Numbered from the stretch's first letter, positions 1-13,080 are shown. The stretch: DNA of 64,000 nt from Lutjanus erythropterus (GCA_020091685.1 CM034598.1:16411362-16475361), one strand, 5' to 3'. Notes: generated by a model not told the origin, from the letters alone. Translations and numbers: made by a program.

Positions 1-249
1 AGAAATCTCAGTTATTTAACAGACTTGGAGAAATCCTTACAGTCGACTTCAATCTAATTTTCTGATGTGATTTTAATACACTTACATCAGAAAATGAGAA
101 CAGCTGTCCTTTTTGTTTTTGATTGAATTTCTATGCTGAAGTTTTTATAGGTGTTTCTATAGGCTTTGTGTAGCAGAGTGGTTCTACAGCAGGTCAGTGC
201 TTCATTAGATGGTTTCAGAGTTACAAGCTTCTGTAAATGCATCATGAAA

Positions 250-490
250 ACAATACAGCATGTATTGATATTAGAAAATATACTTTGTAATTTGTACTTT
301 TGAATACTTAAGTATTTTTAAAAACATGTACTTTTGAATATTTAAGTATTTTTAAAAGAAAGTACTCCAATACTTTAACTCAAGTAAAATTTTGACTGAG
401 CAACTTTCACTTGTAGTTGAGTAATATTTGACCAGGAGTATCTATACTTTGACTCAAGTACTGGGGTTGAGTATTTTGTCCACGACTGCT
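250..490. repeat. ACTTAAGTA-rich transposon remnant
   Basis: Repeated TACTTTTGAATA(C/T)TTAAGTA units and GACTCAAGTACT near the right end match the style of the hAT-like repeats at 10515 and 15373. Boundaries are not defined. Confidence 0.4.
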
Positions 491-937
491 AGTAGCTATA
501 TAAATGTAACACAGGCCTGAACTTCAGGTCCACATGAGAGTGGTATTGATTTTCTCATCTAATTCTTGCTAAGAACTATTTCTTTAAACATGACCTGTGT
601 AGAGACACTAACACTTGTGGTTTTGTGAGTTTCAGGGAGGTGGCCCATATGTTTGACAGGAATCCCAAAGTAAGAGCTCTCCTTTGAATATTGCACAAAG
701 TGTTTATGGTTGCCTGTCACTTAAATGCCACATTGGCTCAGTTTATTTATATCTTGATCATTCTGTGCGTGTACGTGTGTATGTGTGCAAGAGTGAGAGC
801 TACCATGATGACAGCCAATTAATTCAGCTCTCGGGGACTCGGCGAGGAGAAACAGTGACTCGCGGGCTGCATTAGTCATGCAGTATGGCAGCACTGGCAT
901 CAGGGAGCTCTCATACACTTTAAAGGTGACTCTGTGT

Positions 938-962
938 ATGTGTATGTGTGTGTGTGTGTGTG
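938..962. repeat. (GT)n microsatellite
   Basis: A TGTGTATGTGTATG lead-in followed by an uninterrupted TG run. Chance open frames on both strands derive from it. Confidence 0.8.
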
Positions 963-2636
963 CCCACATTTGTTGTTTGCCTCTTCTGCTATCCTGTCAT
1001 CCCTCCCTCACCCATGGGGGCCCAGCATGAAACAGCCTCATGACTTAAGGATACCGTCAGCAGCGTTGAGTGCAGCCTGAGAAGCTGAGTGTCAAACTTC
1101 CAACAAAGCATTTAACAAGCACAACAGTGCACAGTGCTAACAGCTCGTTCAAAGACTATCGCAGAGTTTACCCCCTACAAGCACACAAACAAACAACTTT
1201 ATTATGGTTGATGTAATGCTGAGTCCAAAGGGATGAGAGGGAAGTTTAGAAAAAAAGAGAGAGGTGCTCTGCAGACAGCAACAGTGAAGTGATATAATGA
1301 TCACCGTGAAGTGGGTCACAGGGCAGTGTACAAGTAATTAAAGGCTCAAGTGTGCTGTATGCTCGCTGATATTGAATCTGACTGCCGTCGGACGATGCAG
1401 AATAGCAAGGATGTTCAGAGAGGTGTGTAAATCTGAAGGACACACACACACATTACTCTGCTCATTGAATATATTTTATACTCGTTACACATCAGCGCTG
1501 ACCATGAACAGCCTGTGTAACAGCTTGAAATGTTCTATGTTGATGCCGCAACCAATCACAGGCTACGTATTAGCCATTCAGTTAAATCTGCGAATCTCAG
1601 TGTGTGATAGTCACCAAACTGTGTGGCGTCAGAGCAGCTGCTTTGTCTTCAGAAGTCAAGAGTGAGGGCAGAGATGCTCATCTGTGTTTCCTGTCACCCA
1701 GCACTTACAACCTTGAGACCTCAAAAATAGGGAGGATTTCAAAACCAAAAGAAAACTGAATTTCAGAAAGTTTGTTCCCTGCACTTTACTGACTTGTAAA
1801 GAATGAAAATAACAATATAATAAGTGCACTGAAACAACACATTTATGATAAATACTTTAAATTTTATTTTTAATTCTCAAGGAATAAGTCACTCCTCTGG
1901 TGTGAACTTGCATAAATCTCTTGTATAAACTACAGATTTTGCAAAATGCATGCCCCTTTCCTTTAAAAAAAAGTTTCTTTAAAACATGAATTCTTCTTAG
2001 TCTGGTTTGGTGTAGCTGTGTTGTCCAGGTGGAGACAGTAGACTTTCAGAGCTGTAGGGCTTACACACACTGTACACTACCAGAAACAGGTTGTGATGGA
2101 GAAAAGGGGGTGAAAAAAAGTATGAAAAATTGTCAGAAATCGAGGGGGATACAGGAGAATTGTGATCCTGGGAGGAAATAGGAAGAGGGCAACGAAAAAA
2201 ACAGGAGTCTCCTTTTGAAAATCTGGAGGTTTGGCAAGTGTGCCAGTATATGCAGATGAACTGCTGCACCGAATAAGTGAGTCATTTGTTTGTATGTCTG
2301 CTCGCTGTATATGCAGACATGAATGCATGAATGACTGTGTCCATATAATTATAATGATCTGAAGGTGGTTTAAGATGAAGATGACATATTTCAGGTGGGA
2401 TAGTTCCAAAGGTTTTATCTTCATTACACCTTTTATTATAAACTACATTATAAAAACATTATTGTTGAAGTGTGACATGCCCCTTTGCTTCTGGGTAATT
2501 TTAGTTCCTACCTGCTTTTTACAGGTGACAGTTGTGAGTGTAACACGGGCTACAGTAGAGCCAAGAGACTGATGTGAAGCTTGACAAATTAAGGTTGGGT
2601 GTAATTAAATAAAGATTTAGCCTCAGAGAAACTTGT

Positions 2637-2804
2637 CAGAGGTGTGGACTTCAGTCACAAATTTGATAACTTTAGACTCAACTTGGCAACATCAAAAAGA
2701 CTTAACCACCAGTGACTCGTAATGACCCTTAATTTGAATGGGTTTGGGACTTGACTGAAAAGACTTACCTGTGACTTGCGAAACAAGTCTTGGTTCCACC
2801 TCTG
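2637..2804. mobile_element. Short MITE (168 bp)
   Basis: Starts CAGAGGTGTGGAC and ends GGTTCCACCTCTG, imperfect inverted repeats. The interior is rich in GACTTG/GACTTA motifs. The target-site duplication is not clear. Confidence 0.5.
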
Positions 2805-3577
2805 GAAAGTATAGCCTGCTTATTAGCCACAGTGACTGGAGAATGAAACCCACCAAGAATGTAGGGTTATATAATTAGGCCTGACTTTATAAATGGTTTA
2901 TAAGTTGTGACTAATGACTTTATTATTAGTTAATACTTAAATTATTACCATGTTTTATACATATAATTAGCCACTTATAAGGAAAATCTGTCAGAGTTTC
3001 TCATTTTACAATAGGCCATCAGGTCTGTAAATACAAACTATATTTCATTCATTAATCAACCATTTGTCCACCATAATAATTTTGATTTAAATGGATTGTT
3101 GTACAGATGCAGCCATTTTTCAGAGGGTAAATATTAAGAAAATCCATTTGGAGGGGTCTACCTAAAGGCCTTTTCACACCGCTGCTGCCAGTCATTTCAA
3201 TGAGGGGAAGGCAGCAGAGGGTAAGAGATTCTGATGACAGTGGTAGGGGTAATAAGCTGTTGCCACTGACATGAACGAGCACAGATTTTGCTCTGCCACT
3301 CAGATTCACCACGCTGAACTTCTGGCGGTAACTTCTGGTGTTAGCCAGTCAAATAGAAGGGGACGAGCGTCGCAGAAATAGCAGTCATCCGGCATCAGAA
3401 AGAAGTAAACATGAAGGAACTGATGCTGCTCTTTGAGCACACAGGGCTGTAAAAGACGGCGCGAGCCCCGTACAAGAAAAAACAATACATTCTACATCAA
3501 ATTGTTGAAGCAGCGATTGAAGCCTCTTTTCTTGGGGAATTCTTTACACGACAGGGCCATGTTTTCCCACCTAACTT

Positions 3578-3606
3578 TATTGTAGGCCTACACATGGCCT
3601 ACAATA
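3578..3606. repeat. Short perfect inverted repeat
   Basis: TATTGTAGGCC and GGCCTACAATA are separated by a 7-base spacer (TACACAT), an 11-bp perfect stem. No associated gene or TIR structure is seen. Confidence 0.6.
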
Positions 3607-4059
3607 TACAGAAATTTGCAACCTAATATACGTGTTGTGGACTTTTGGCTGGGTCGCACCAACCTTATGATGTTTTCTGTAGCACCCACCTGTCAATACG
3701 GCCTTGAAAGGCAGTGGCAGGTTCTAAAGAGACCAACCCGATGACCCAAAAGTTCTTCATATTTGTGTCTTATTACTGAGTTACAGTATAAACCATGATA
3801 AAGTGATTTATTTAATCATCATTGCCAACCGTCATTAATAGAGCTAACATTTAAACACTTTATAATGTCTGCCTCATTAACACATGCTACAGAGTAGCAA
3901 TGAGCGTAATGTAAAGCTCTGGGTTTTGAGGATGATAATTTTGGTGGTCTAAAACTGCTGTCTTCACGCCTGCGGCTTGATGGTCCCCCTCTCTGCTGGT
4001 TGGAGGCGGGATGTCTCCACGAGAAACAAATGATGAGCAGGACCAGCAGTTGGCTGGTG

Positions 4060-4270
4060 TGCTGCCTCAGCCAGTGCTCTGCTTACAAAGGGCCATTAGC
4101 CAAGGTCTGCAGCTGACAGATGAAGGCCCCCTAATGGTGCAGGATCATGCTGTGATTTACAATCTTTATATTTAACCAGAGAGAGATTAATTATCGCCGG
4201 CAAATTGACAGGTCCAAGGGGGTGAGGGAGGTTTCTGACTGACATTGCCATTCCTCACAGCGCTTCCTGC
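4060..4270. promoter_or_regulatory. Candidate regulatory block with paired E-boxes
   Basis: A low-repeat stretch with CAGCTG at 4110 and CAGATG at 4117 back to back, followed by AGATTAATTATCGCC, a homeodomain-type site. No repeat family is recognised. Conservation is inferred from composition only. Confidence 0.25.
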
Positions 4271-5037
4271 CAGAGGGCATCACTCCTGACCTTGTGATGC
4301 CAGGCATGTTGGGCACCCCACCTCCTCTCAGCAACACCTCCCTGCTCTTTTTCTTTAATAATCATCCTTTGTTCTTTGCAGGGATGCCACTCACCCCTGG
4401 ACGGGCTTAAAACCTCACGATGGCTGTCAAAGTAAAAGCAGAAATTTACAGTCTCGGGGAACTCACTTATGTTTTTGATCGGGGGCCGCTTTGTTCTACG
4501 TGTTGACGCATGTGTGTGAGAATGAGTGAGTGAGTGTGAGGGCAAACAAGCCTTGCCCAAAGCAACAAAACAAAAGAGGGTGTGTTTCTACCCTCCTGCT
4601 TTACTGATGCCCTGCAGATGTCCTCGATCGGCCACTTTTTATATCTGAAGATTATTTCTTGTTTGAGGTTTTTTGTCATGTTCTTCCCTTTGTTTGGGTC
4701 GCTATCTATCTTGTGTGTGATCCCTCATGTGGGTGACAGGCTTGGCCCAGTCATTTCTTTTGTGGTGCACATTTAACAACAGGATGCAAAATCTATTTTC
4801 CACTGCGGGGACAATAAAAAGCCATAATCTGATGTGTTTAGGCTGTAAAGTAATAAAAGCCCTAACAGTCGGCGTCATGGGATCTCAGTCAAACCCAACA
4901 ACAAACTGAAAATTGAGACTGTAAAAAAAAAAAAAAGCCTGAATGTTGGCAGTTGCACACTTACATTAAACTGATTTTCATTTTCAGAATTTGACTTCAT
5001 TTTAAATTGTCTGCTGGGACAAAACGCTTGAAAATTA

Positions 5038-6650
5038 TTTAAAGGAATAGTCCGACATTTGGGGGAAACCCACTCATTCATTTTCCTTCTTCAGAAGATC
5101 AGTACCACAATAAAACCCATTCACTCTCTATGAAGCTACAGCTAGCAGCCAGTTAGCTTTAAGCAAAGCCTTGCTCCTTAACAAGCGGTGCTGGACAAGT
5201 AACTAGTTACAGTTACTCGTTACTAAGTAACTGAATAACCAGCTGGCTTACTGCCTTCTAGAAGTAAAAAGCTACTAGGAAAAGTAACTTTTGCATTACC
5301 TTTTTTGTTTCAATTATTCAAATTATTTTAGTGTTTCTGTGGAACAGTGAGACAAAACAACTCCAACATCATCTTATCATTGTAGTTGTTATTACTATGA
5401 TAAAAAAGTAAATTGTGGATGAATAAAACACAATAAATAAGCTTCAAAATTTTTGATATTTATGGCACATTCACTGTAGCCTCAACAGGCCTTCAAATTA
5501 AGCATTAAAATTAGTAGAAACTGCCCAGTTTAGCAATTCAGGCTAATCTTCAGCTAAATGATTCACATGGTTTTATACACTGGCAAACCACTAACATGTA
5601 TAATATACATTTCTAGAGCAGGATAACAGTTATTATACCTGATATCTTATCCATCACAGACAGATAAAAGTGATGGGTGCTTCTTAAATTTATAGTCACA
5701 TAACAACAAAAGTGCACAGTTGCTCAGAAATAGGGGCCGGGTCAACTTACCCACCAACTCGTCTTACCCCACTCTCTCCTATTCAAGAAATTCAAAATAT
5801 GTACTTTATTATCATCACGCCTTTCTATATTGGCTATTCTATATCACTTTACACAGGCTATACACGGCTGCAGTGTCATGCATGATGACGCATCAAAGAA
5901 CCTCATATGTGTCCCGGTCGTGCAGCACCATAGAATATCTAATATTCTCCACGAGAGGATGAAAGCTGGGGACAAATAAGGCCTACTGTGCTGAAACAGA
6001 CAAACCAGCAAAGAGCAGAGCAGGAAAAACGCAGCTCTTCATGCACTGACAGAAAGGAGGGAAGAGCAAAGAGCACAACCAAAATCACCTGATATCAATC
6101 ACAAAACACAGATTGAGTCACAGAAAAACAGAGACAGAAAAACTGAGACATCCCACAGATAAGAGCTAATAAAAGAGCAAGAGAAGACCAAGAAGCCACT
6201 TTCATTCCTCCCTGCAAAACCGGGGAAGATGAAATTATTTTACAGTCACGGCAAAGCATGATAATGATGATAAAAAAGGTCAGATGATAATAAACTTTAA
6301 TCATCTGAAGTCAGCTTTTTTTCACATAAAGTAATGAGTAATGAGCCTTTTTAAATTTCAGAAATTGGAAGGGCATTATTGAATTTGAAAAATAACAGAA
6401 TACACTACTAGTTTTCACAAAACATAGTGGAGTTACAGTGATGTGTTACTTAGTAATGCATTATTTCTAACACTGGTCACGAGCTCACAAAACCTCTAAG
6501 GATCAATAATTAATACACATATATATTTTATCTGATTTGTTTAATCCCTTTTGTGGTTTTTACGGTTTTTCCTTCAGACAAGGTCAGGCTAGTCATTTCC
6601 CCTGTTAACAGTTTCGTGCTAAGCTAATCCAAGCAGTTTGGACAAACCAA
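5038..6650. repeat. Teleost interspersed repeat interrupted by a younger hAT-type element
   Basis: The left arm (5038-5185) opens with AGGAATAGTCCGACATTT and contains the GCCAGTTAGCTTTAAGC core. The right arm resumes at 6476 and ends near 6640 with TGCTAAGCTAA. A second copy begins at 6731. The arms are separated by exactly one inserted element (5186-6475). Confidence 0.7.
5186..6475. mobile_element. hAT-type non-autonomous transposon nested in an older repeat
   Basis: The 1.29-kb insert has ends CGGTGCTGG and, on the other strand, CAGTGTTAG, both followed by TTACT/TAACT-rich sequence. The flanks TTAACAAG and GTCACGAG correspond to a single GTCACAAG at 6904-6911 in the neighbouring copy of the host repeat. 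That fits an 8-bp target-site duplication that has since diverged. No transposase frame remains. Confidence 0.6.
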
Positions 6651-7018
6651 ACGCTACATGCTTGGAAGGGAAGAATGAGAAAAAGTGTTTACAATCTGCA
6701 GGCTCACAGATTCCACTAAATTCCGCTCATCTGTCTTTTAAAGGAAGTCTGACATTAAGGCAAATTCACTTTCATGCCAAGAGTTAGATGAGAAGATCAA
6801 GACTTCTACCATATCTGTGGCCTAAATATGAATACAGCCAGCAGCTGGTTAGATAAGCTTAGTATAACGACTGGAATCAGAGGGAAACAGCTAGCCTGGC
6901 TCTGTCACAAGGTTACTAAACCCCTAAAGCTGAATTATTAATGCACATATATCTCGTTTGATTTGTTAACCCGTATTGTGGTCTCACAATTGCACCTTCA
7001 GACAAAGTTCAGGTATCC

Positions 7019-8235
7019 TGCAGTGACCAGATGTCTCATGTTTGTCTGGGATTGTCCACGTTTCAAGTTGGATGTCCCGAATCCTGACAAATATCTGTAA
7101 AACACAAAAATGTCTTGTTTGTCAACATTCACTAACAGATTGTCCCGGCTTTCAACACAATTAAAATATAAATAATAATATTATACTTGTTTTCAGCACT
7201 TTCATGTTCTGTGCTCCTCATTATTACCTGACAGTGCACTACGTGTCTGAATTTAACACTGATTTGTCTGTATGTGTGTCAATCAATCAATGTTTCGTTG
7301 TCAAGGCTGTTGCTAGCCTATGAGTCATCGACACTCTTTCTGACAGTCGTTCTGCTGACAGTAGTTATGCCGGTCAGTTTTTTCCAAAGAGCTCTAGGAG
7401 GTTTACTCTTCCCTTTGTAAAGTATCCAGCAACAAAAATGTTGCATTCATGGTGTCCATGGTGTTGAAAGGTGAGCTTGGTAGGTGTGCTAAGTGCTGAA
7501 ATCATTCTCTCCAGGAGAGACAGAACGCAATTAAGTCCCACCCACATCAGAGGTGAAATGGCTCACCATTGACTTTGGAATTGTGTGAAGGTTCCTCTTG
7601 TCACTGTCTGTCTGCTAGCAAATAACAGGAAACCCTCCAAACGCTGCTGGGTACCGGGATGCACCAACAACAAGCTGCTGAACCAAAAAGATTTAACAGG
7701 ACAAAAGTGGATAGAGATGTGAGGAATCAGCAGGAGGAATGGGAAAACTTTGGCATCCTGACACTCAATAAAATTATGTCTAAGTCAGTTACTAACCTGA
7801 CCAGACAAACAAGAGGTTGAACCGAAGTCATCCTGGTTTTGATCTTTGGATAAATTATGATCTTACCTGGTGATTTGATCAAGTAGTTGCAAATATCAAA
7901 GTATTTCACTTCTGAGTCGGATCATTTCTCCAAGAAAAAAAGCAAAATAAGGACAAGGGACACCAAGACTTACAGACAATATTGAGTTTGACAATATAAC
8001 ATTTCCTCTCTTGTAGACACAGGGTGTTAAAATAATCTTTTGACAGACTGAAAGCTGATGTCTTTAGCTAGCTACAGTCACTGTCAATTTTTCAGGCCTT
8101 GGTTGCACACTGTGGTGCTGATAATTTTCTCACCAGTGGGTGTGGCTTTCAGAGTACGATGCATTTTGCTTTGTCTCTATCCTGACAAAAAGGCCTATGG
8201 TGTGTGCAGTTTGATGGTTTGAAAACATGGTCACC
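7019..8235. mobile_element. DNA transposon remnant with THAP-like fragment
   Basis: Bounded by CAGTGACCAGATGTC on the left and CATGGTCACCCTA on the right, which are imperfect inverted repeats. It sits inside the repeat copy at 6731-8405. It contains a short THAP-like coding remnant at 7621-7722, pointing to a THAP-domain transposase lineage (P-element or Kolobok type). Superfamily is not proven. Confidence 0.45.
7621..7722 (+). pseudogene. Decayed THAP-type zinc-finger fragment of a transposase
   Basis: One frame reads NNRKPSKRCWVPGCTNNKLL and continues through QKWIEM to a TGA. The CWVPGCTNN core (Cys-x4-Cys followed by Asn-Asn) is the opening of a THAP C2CH finger. The downstream Cys and His are missing because the frame stops after about 34 residues. 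It is a fragment inside a transposon and not a functional gene. Confidence 0.45.
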
Positions 8236-10514
8236 CTAGGCTAGCTGTTTCTCCCTGTTTCTTTTCTGTCTCTGTGTTAAGCTAAGCTAACTAAATGGTG
8301 CCTCCAGCTACACAGTTTTCATGCAAATGAGTGTGATACCAATCTTCTTATCTAACTCTTGGCAATAAAGCAAATACGCATATATTTCCCAAAATGTAAA
8401 ATACTGTTTTAAACACACAGTCTGTAAATTCTGTTGCTATGGCTCTCTCACATTAAAACAAGGACAAAGACATACAGTAGTTTGATGATGTCCTGAAGTA
8501 GCATGGGATCATGGGAGTTGTTATCCTCACTTTTAAACAACCGCCATAGCTGATGAAAATCTATCTGACGTGACCCAGGCAGAAATCATGTTCACATGCC
8601 AGGTAATATTAAAGTTTTATTCACATTACCTTTAGTCACGTGGGCCAACTTCCATCCTTACTCTCTGACATGTCCTGTGTTTTATACCAACTAGACATCA
8701 GCAGCAAGAAGGAAACCCACCATTCCCTTCAATAAATTACTAATTTCTCTGTATTTTGGAAATTATTGGAAACAACTCAGCAAAATATATAACATATGTA
8801 GCATTTTAATTCTGAAATTATATATATTATGGCTTTAAAGATCAAAGCTAAAACAGTTACCAATCTTATGTTTTTCTTCAAAAGTGACTTGAAAAATAAA
8901 TCAAAGACTCTCTTCACAACAAAACAAGTATTTGCATAAAGGGTACAGCATGTGTGTGTAGCCTACTGATTCTGGTAAATTTTCAACGTCTGCTGGTTTG
9001 TTTTTGATGATGGTGGCAGAGAACATCATGTTCAGGAAATCCAGTGTGTTTTCTCTCAGCAAGTTCAGTCATGTTGGTCAGCACTTAACACCAGTGTTGC
9101 CCGTCTGCCAGTTTAGCGTCTACCTCCAACTGAATAAATCATACAAACACAATTTGGAGCGTTATCTACCACAAATGTGAACGCAGCAGGACTCTGACAC
9201 AGAAATTCTCTTTTGAGTGTGAACGAAAAAAAAAACAAATTTGTGGTCTCTTTGTGGTTACAGCAGAGTAAAAGCAGTACGTACCACGCCGGAAAAAAAT
9301 GATGTGATTCACAACTGTTATCGGGCTGCTATTCAAACTATGGAAATGACAGAGCTATCCCAGGAATAACACGTCCTTAAGACCTCTCATCCGATACAGC
9401 AGCTTCCACCTCTCACACTGCAGCTCTTACCAGCATCCCCCCTTTCTTTTTTTCTTTCTGACCCTTCACCTTTGCCTCGTTGGTCTCATCCATCTCTGTT
9501 CAATGCTTCCTATAGCCAAGACGCTCACCTATGGCACTGTCCCCTGGCACCCTCGCTTGCACTTTGCAGACGGAGGATCACAATGAAGGACAAGGTGCTA
9601 ATGATTTCCATTCAGTTTAGCCTCCGGGCTCTCAAATATACGTCCCGGATAAACCCTAAGATTTATGACATCAACATTTTATCTTCTTCTGAGCGCGGTA
9701 CGAGCAGGAAGAGGGCAGCGGGGATGGACAGCGAGTGCAATGCAGGAGCCATGACTACCTTTACTAATCCTTTGGCACCCCTACCAGCCCACATCAGAGA
9801 TGGAAATCATTGAAGAGATTATAACAGCGAATCTGCTCTGCTCAGTTTAAGATGCCGTCTCACTCCTGCTCTGCCTCCCGTCACTTCTCTCTCCTTACCA
9901 CCCTTATATCGCACCCCCCCTTCATCTGAAGTTAGTGCTTTAAAAGGAGAGATCACACCAATCCAACATGCCAGCATGGGAATAATTAGCAAGCAGGTGC
10001 AGAAAATTGCTCTTTTCATAATGAAGGTTATTTATACATGCCCCCTCATAGAGCTGGACATGCTGCTTCATTGTCACCTAGTAAACGCTCAAGGCGCTTC
10101 CTCTTTCCTCACTTTCTGGCTCTTTCTCCTTCACACACGCCACATATGCTTAAATACTCAGACACCCACAAGTCAAAGTCACCAAACATGAAGATGAAGC
10201 CTGTTGCTAAGAAAATCTGACATCGGCTCACATGTCAGATCAGACTGAGACATCAGCGATTCTCAATCCAATTACATTAATCGACCATAGAAAATCCATA
10301 CTGAAGGTTGATGAACAATCTTTACTGCCAAATTACAGGGATTGCACCATTATAATTGAAGTTGGTTGTGGCTGTCACTGCTGATCTAATGAAATAATCT
10401 TGTTGAGCTAACCCTCTGACCGTGATCATGACAGACATAATTATCAGTCTTATTTTTTTCTAAATATTGTGCTCTTCCCCCTTCAACCCGCTCTTTTGTC
10501 AGTTTGGAGATGAG

Positions 10515-10969
10515 CAGTGGTGCAAAGAGTACTGAAAATCTGTACTCAAGTACAGGTACTATTATATCATTAAAATATCACTCAATTACAAGTAACAGTA
10601 CTTGTAGGTAAAAAAAAAAAAAAAAAAACTTAAGTAAAAGTACAAAATATTATTCCTAAAAACTATGATGAACTATTGATGTTCAATGCATTATCAATAG
10701 CAGATTTAATCAAACGGGGTTTCTGCTCTCCCGTGCTGTTCTGCTCAGTCACATCTCCAAACCTTGGTCTACTGCAGTATTTTTGTTTTTTTGTTTTTCG
10801 TCCGAACGTCAAGGTTGTCATTGGCCCATTTGTAATCAGATAGCCATCCAGATGAAAGGTCTGGATGTTAATGTAAACTGTACTCAGTACTCAATTATGA
10901 TTTTAAGACAACCAAAAATGACTTAATTATAGTAATTTGAGTAGTTGTAATTAGTTACCTCCACCACTG
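10515..10969. mobile_element. hAT-type MITE with 8-bp target-site duplication
   Basis: Ends CAGTGGTG and CACCACTG form a perfect 8-bp terminal inverted repeat, and similarity continues inward (TACTCAAGTA/TACTCAAATT). The flanks GAGATGAG (10507-10514) and GAGATAAG (10970-10977) match at 7 of 8 bases. CAG...CTG ends plus an 8-bp duplication are the hAT signature. A poly(A) run lies inside. Confidence 0.75.
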
Positions 10970-12689
10970 GAGATAAGGGAATTTAGGAAAGAAGAAATAA
11001 TGCTATTGAAACTGAAACTGATCCCTGATTCCCCAATTTAAATAAGCTTATTGTTTGGGAAAAATCATTTCCAAACCGGAGCACTGGAACGTATGAGCAC
11101 AACTTTTTTTCTGGGTGGGGAGTACCGGCAGCGACACGCTTACCACACCAGCTGTTGTGAATTGGTTGCAGTGTGGTTTGGCTAAGTCATAAAAACTGCT
11201 TTGTTAGGTTTATGAAAAGATCGTGGTTGGGGTTAACAACATTCTCAACCACTGAGCTGAGGCCCGCTGGTGGCTCTCGGAGCGCCATCTAGTGGGCCTC
11301 ACAGGAAGTGGTACAAGCAAAAAGTTTTTTGTTTTTTTTTGGAGTAATTAAAAAAAAAGCATTTTTATATCTAAATGTACTAAATAATTCAAATAGATAA
11401 AAATCTACAAACAGAATGGATAATTTCATCGGTTACGTGTTTTCTTAGCTAGCTACATTCCCTCAGATGCAGTGACACAAAACTGATCCTTTTTTTAAAA
11501 AAAAAAAAAAAAAAAGTAAAAACTGATGTTGGAAACAACCGTGTCAGTAAAAGCTCCAAAGAAATATGGGTCTGGTTCATGACAGCATAATTATTTTTCT
11601 CCTTTTTTGTCATGTTTTTTTTCTCATTTACTTGGGAAAATGGTCCTCAAATTCTTTTCAAGAGTCAGAAGTGGGCCCTCAGTTACAGAGGGTTGAGAAC
11701 CCCTGACGTACGCCACCTGACGGATGTGACGTCACCCACATGACAGAAATGACATGATGGAGATGATGCAGATAATCAAAATTAAGTCACTTAAAACTTT
11801 GAATAATTCTGTGAACAGAGTACGTGAACCCCTGTCTACTGGGTGTGTAAATGGAAGTATGAGCCAAAATAGGCTGGTTGCACATGTGACATAGATGGAT
11901 GTTTTTTTGGTGAGGACGGGCTGTCAGTGTTTTCCTGTTTGAAGGGGTAGGGGTGTTTAGTTAAAAATTAAAATAAAGAGAGAAAGAGATCAAGCTGAAA
12001 AATATGAGGATATGGAAAAATATTTTTAATTAAATTTATGCCAATAATAAATCATTTTGATGCTTTGAAGGCACACCAATTACACTGTCAGTGAATATTA
12101 GGTTAGAAAATAAAACATTTGCCTGATTTAACATGACTTAAATCAGGTAAATGTTCTGGCATGGTTTATACTTTTCCAGTATAAAACACAACCACTTTTC
12201 TATGCAAATACAGATAATTTTGTTGGTTGCAGATAAAGACACAAAAATGCTGTCTCTGTGCACCTCTCATGTCTGTGAAATGTGATAAACTCACAAAGTT
12301 TGAAAACACCACTGCATATAATAGACAGAGTGGAGAGATCAAGTCAGAGAAGATGACAAGAAGAAGACGAGTCCACCATCATTTCCAAGGCAGTTCACTG
12401 ACTTCACAGGCTCCACAGACATTGAAGGTCATGCACTTTCAAAGGGTTCACTTATCGAAAGCAGACTAGCGTGATTGTGCGATGTGTCCACATAACTTCA
12501 TATAACGGTTCTCACTTTGTGTGGCACGTTTAATTCAGTCCACAAGGTCAAAGAGGTCAGTGGACAAAGTGTTGTTCATCTTAACTGACTCACAGCCGCA
12601 TGCTGCTCTGCGTGCAGCTCAGCACCAAACACAGAGCACTACTGCTCTCTACTGACAGCTGCAGGACACTGACAGCTCAAATGGAAAGG

Positions 12690-13080
12690 CTCCCTTATCA
12701 AGGTTTATCAATGAAAATCAAAATGACAGGAAAATGACTAGTGAGATATTCCTGTGGTTCACACTAGGGAAAGTTTGGGGACTATCGTCATTTTTTTTTC
12801 CCCAAGAGAGAAGGTTTAGAGTAGCAGCTGCTGTGCTGAGGAGACGATGCCATCTTGTCTTGGCCCGTATCATGAGGGATGTAATCCCCAGTGAACTGAG
12901 CAGGGCCTTATTATGATAAGATACACATCTTTATCCTCACAGTAAATAGCTTTCTGATTGTTGACCATCGCTGAAGCCTCCAGAGATATCCCCTTCTTAG
13001 ACATCTGTCTAGCTCCTGCAGGATTTATGTCTGTCTGGCAGACTACAGCTGGAAAATAACCCTATCAGCTCTCAGAGGAT
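12690..13080. promoter_or_regulatory. Candidate regulatory block with E-box and clustered GATA sites
   Basis: Contains AGCAGCTGCT at about 12824 and, within 25 bp, TGATAAGATA (12914-12923) and CTTTATC (GATAAAG on the minus strand). It is free of recognised repeats and has balanced base composition unlike its AT-rich surroundings. Confidence 0.25.

Larger units (their letters stand above)
6731..8405. repeat. Second copy of the palindromic teleost repeat, split by another element
   Basis: The left arm (6731-7015) carries GAGTTAGATGAGAAGAT and GAAACAGCTAGCCTGGCT. The inverted right arm (8236-8405) carries GCTAGCTGTTTCTCCC and ends with TTTCCCAAAATGTAAAATA. The interval 7021-8235 is foreign and has GTGACCA/TGGTCAC ends. 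Confidence 0.6.

Noticed and set aside
9472..9813. 113-codon plus frame
   Set aside because: No ATG at the stated beginning, no recognisable domain, no splice context. The area may be conserved non-coding DNA instead.
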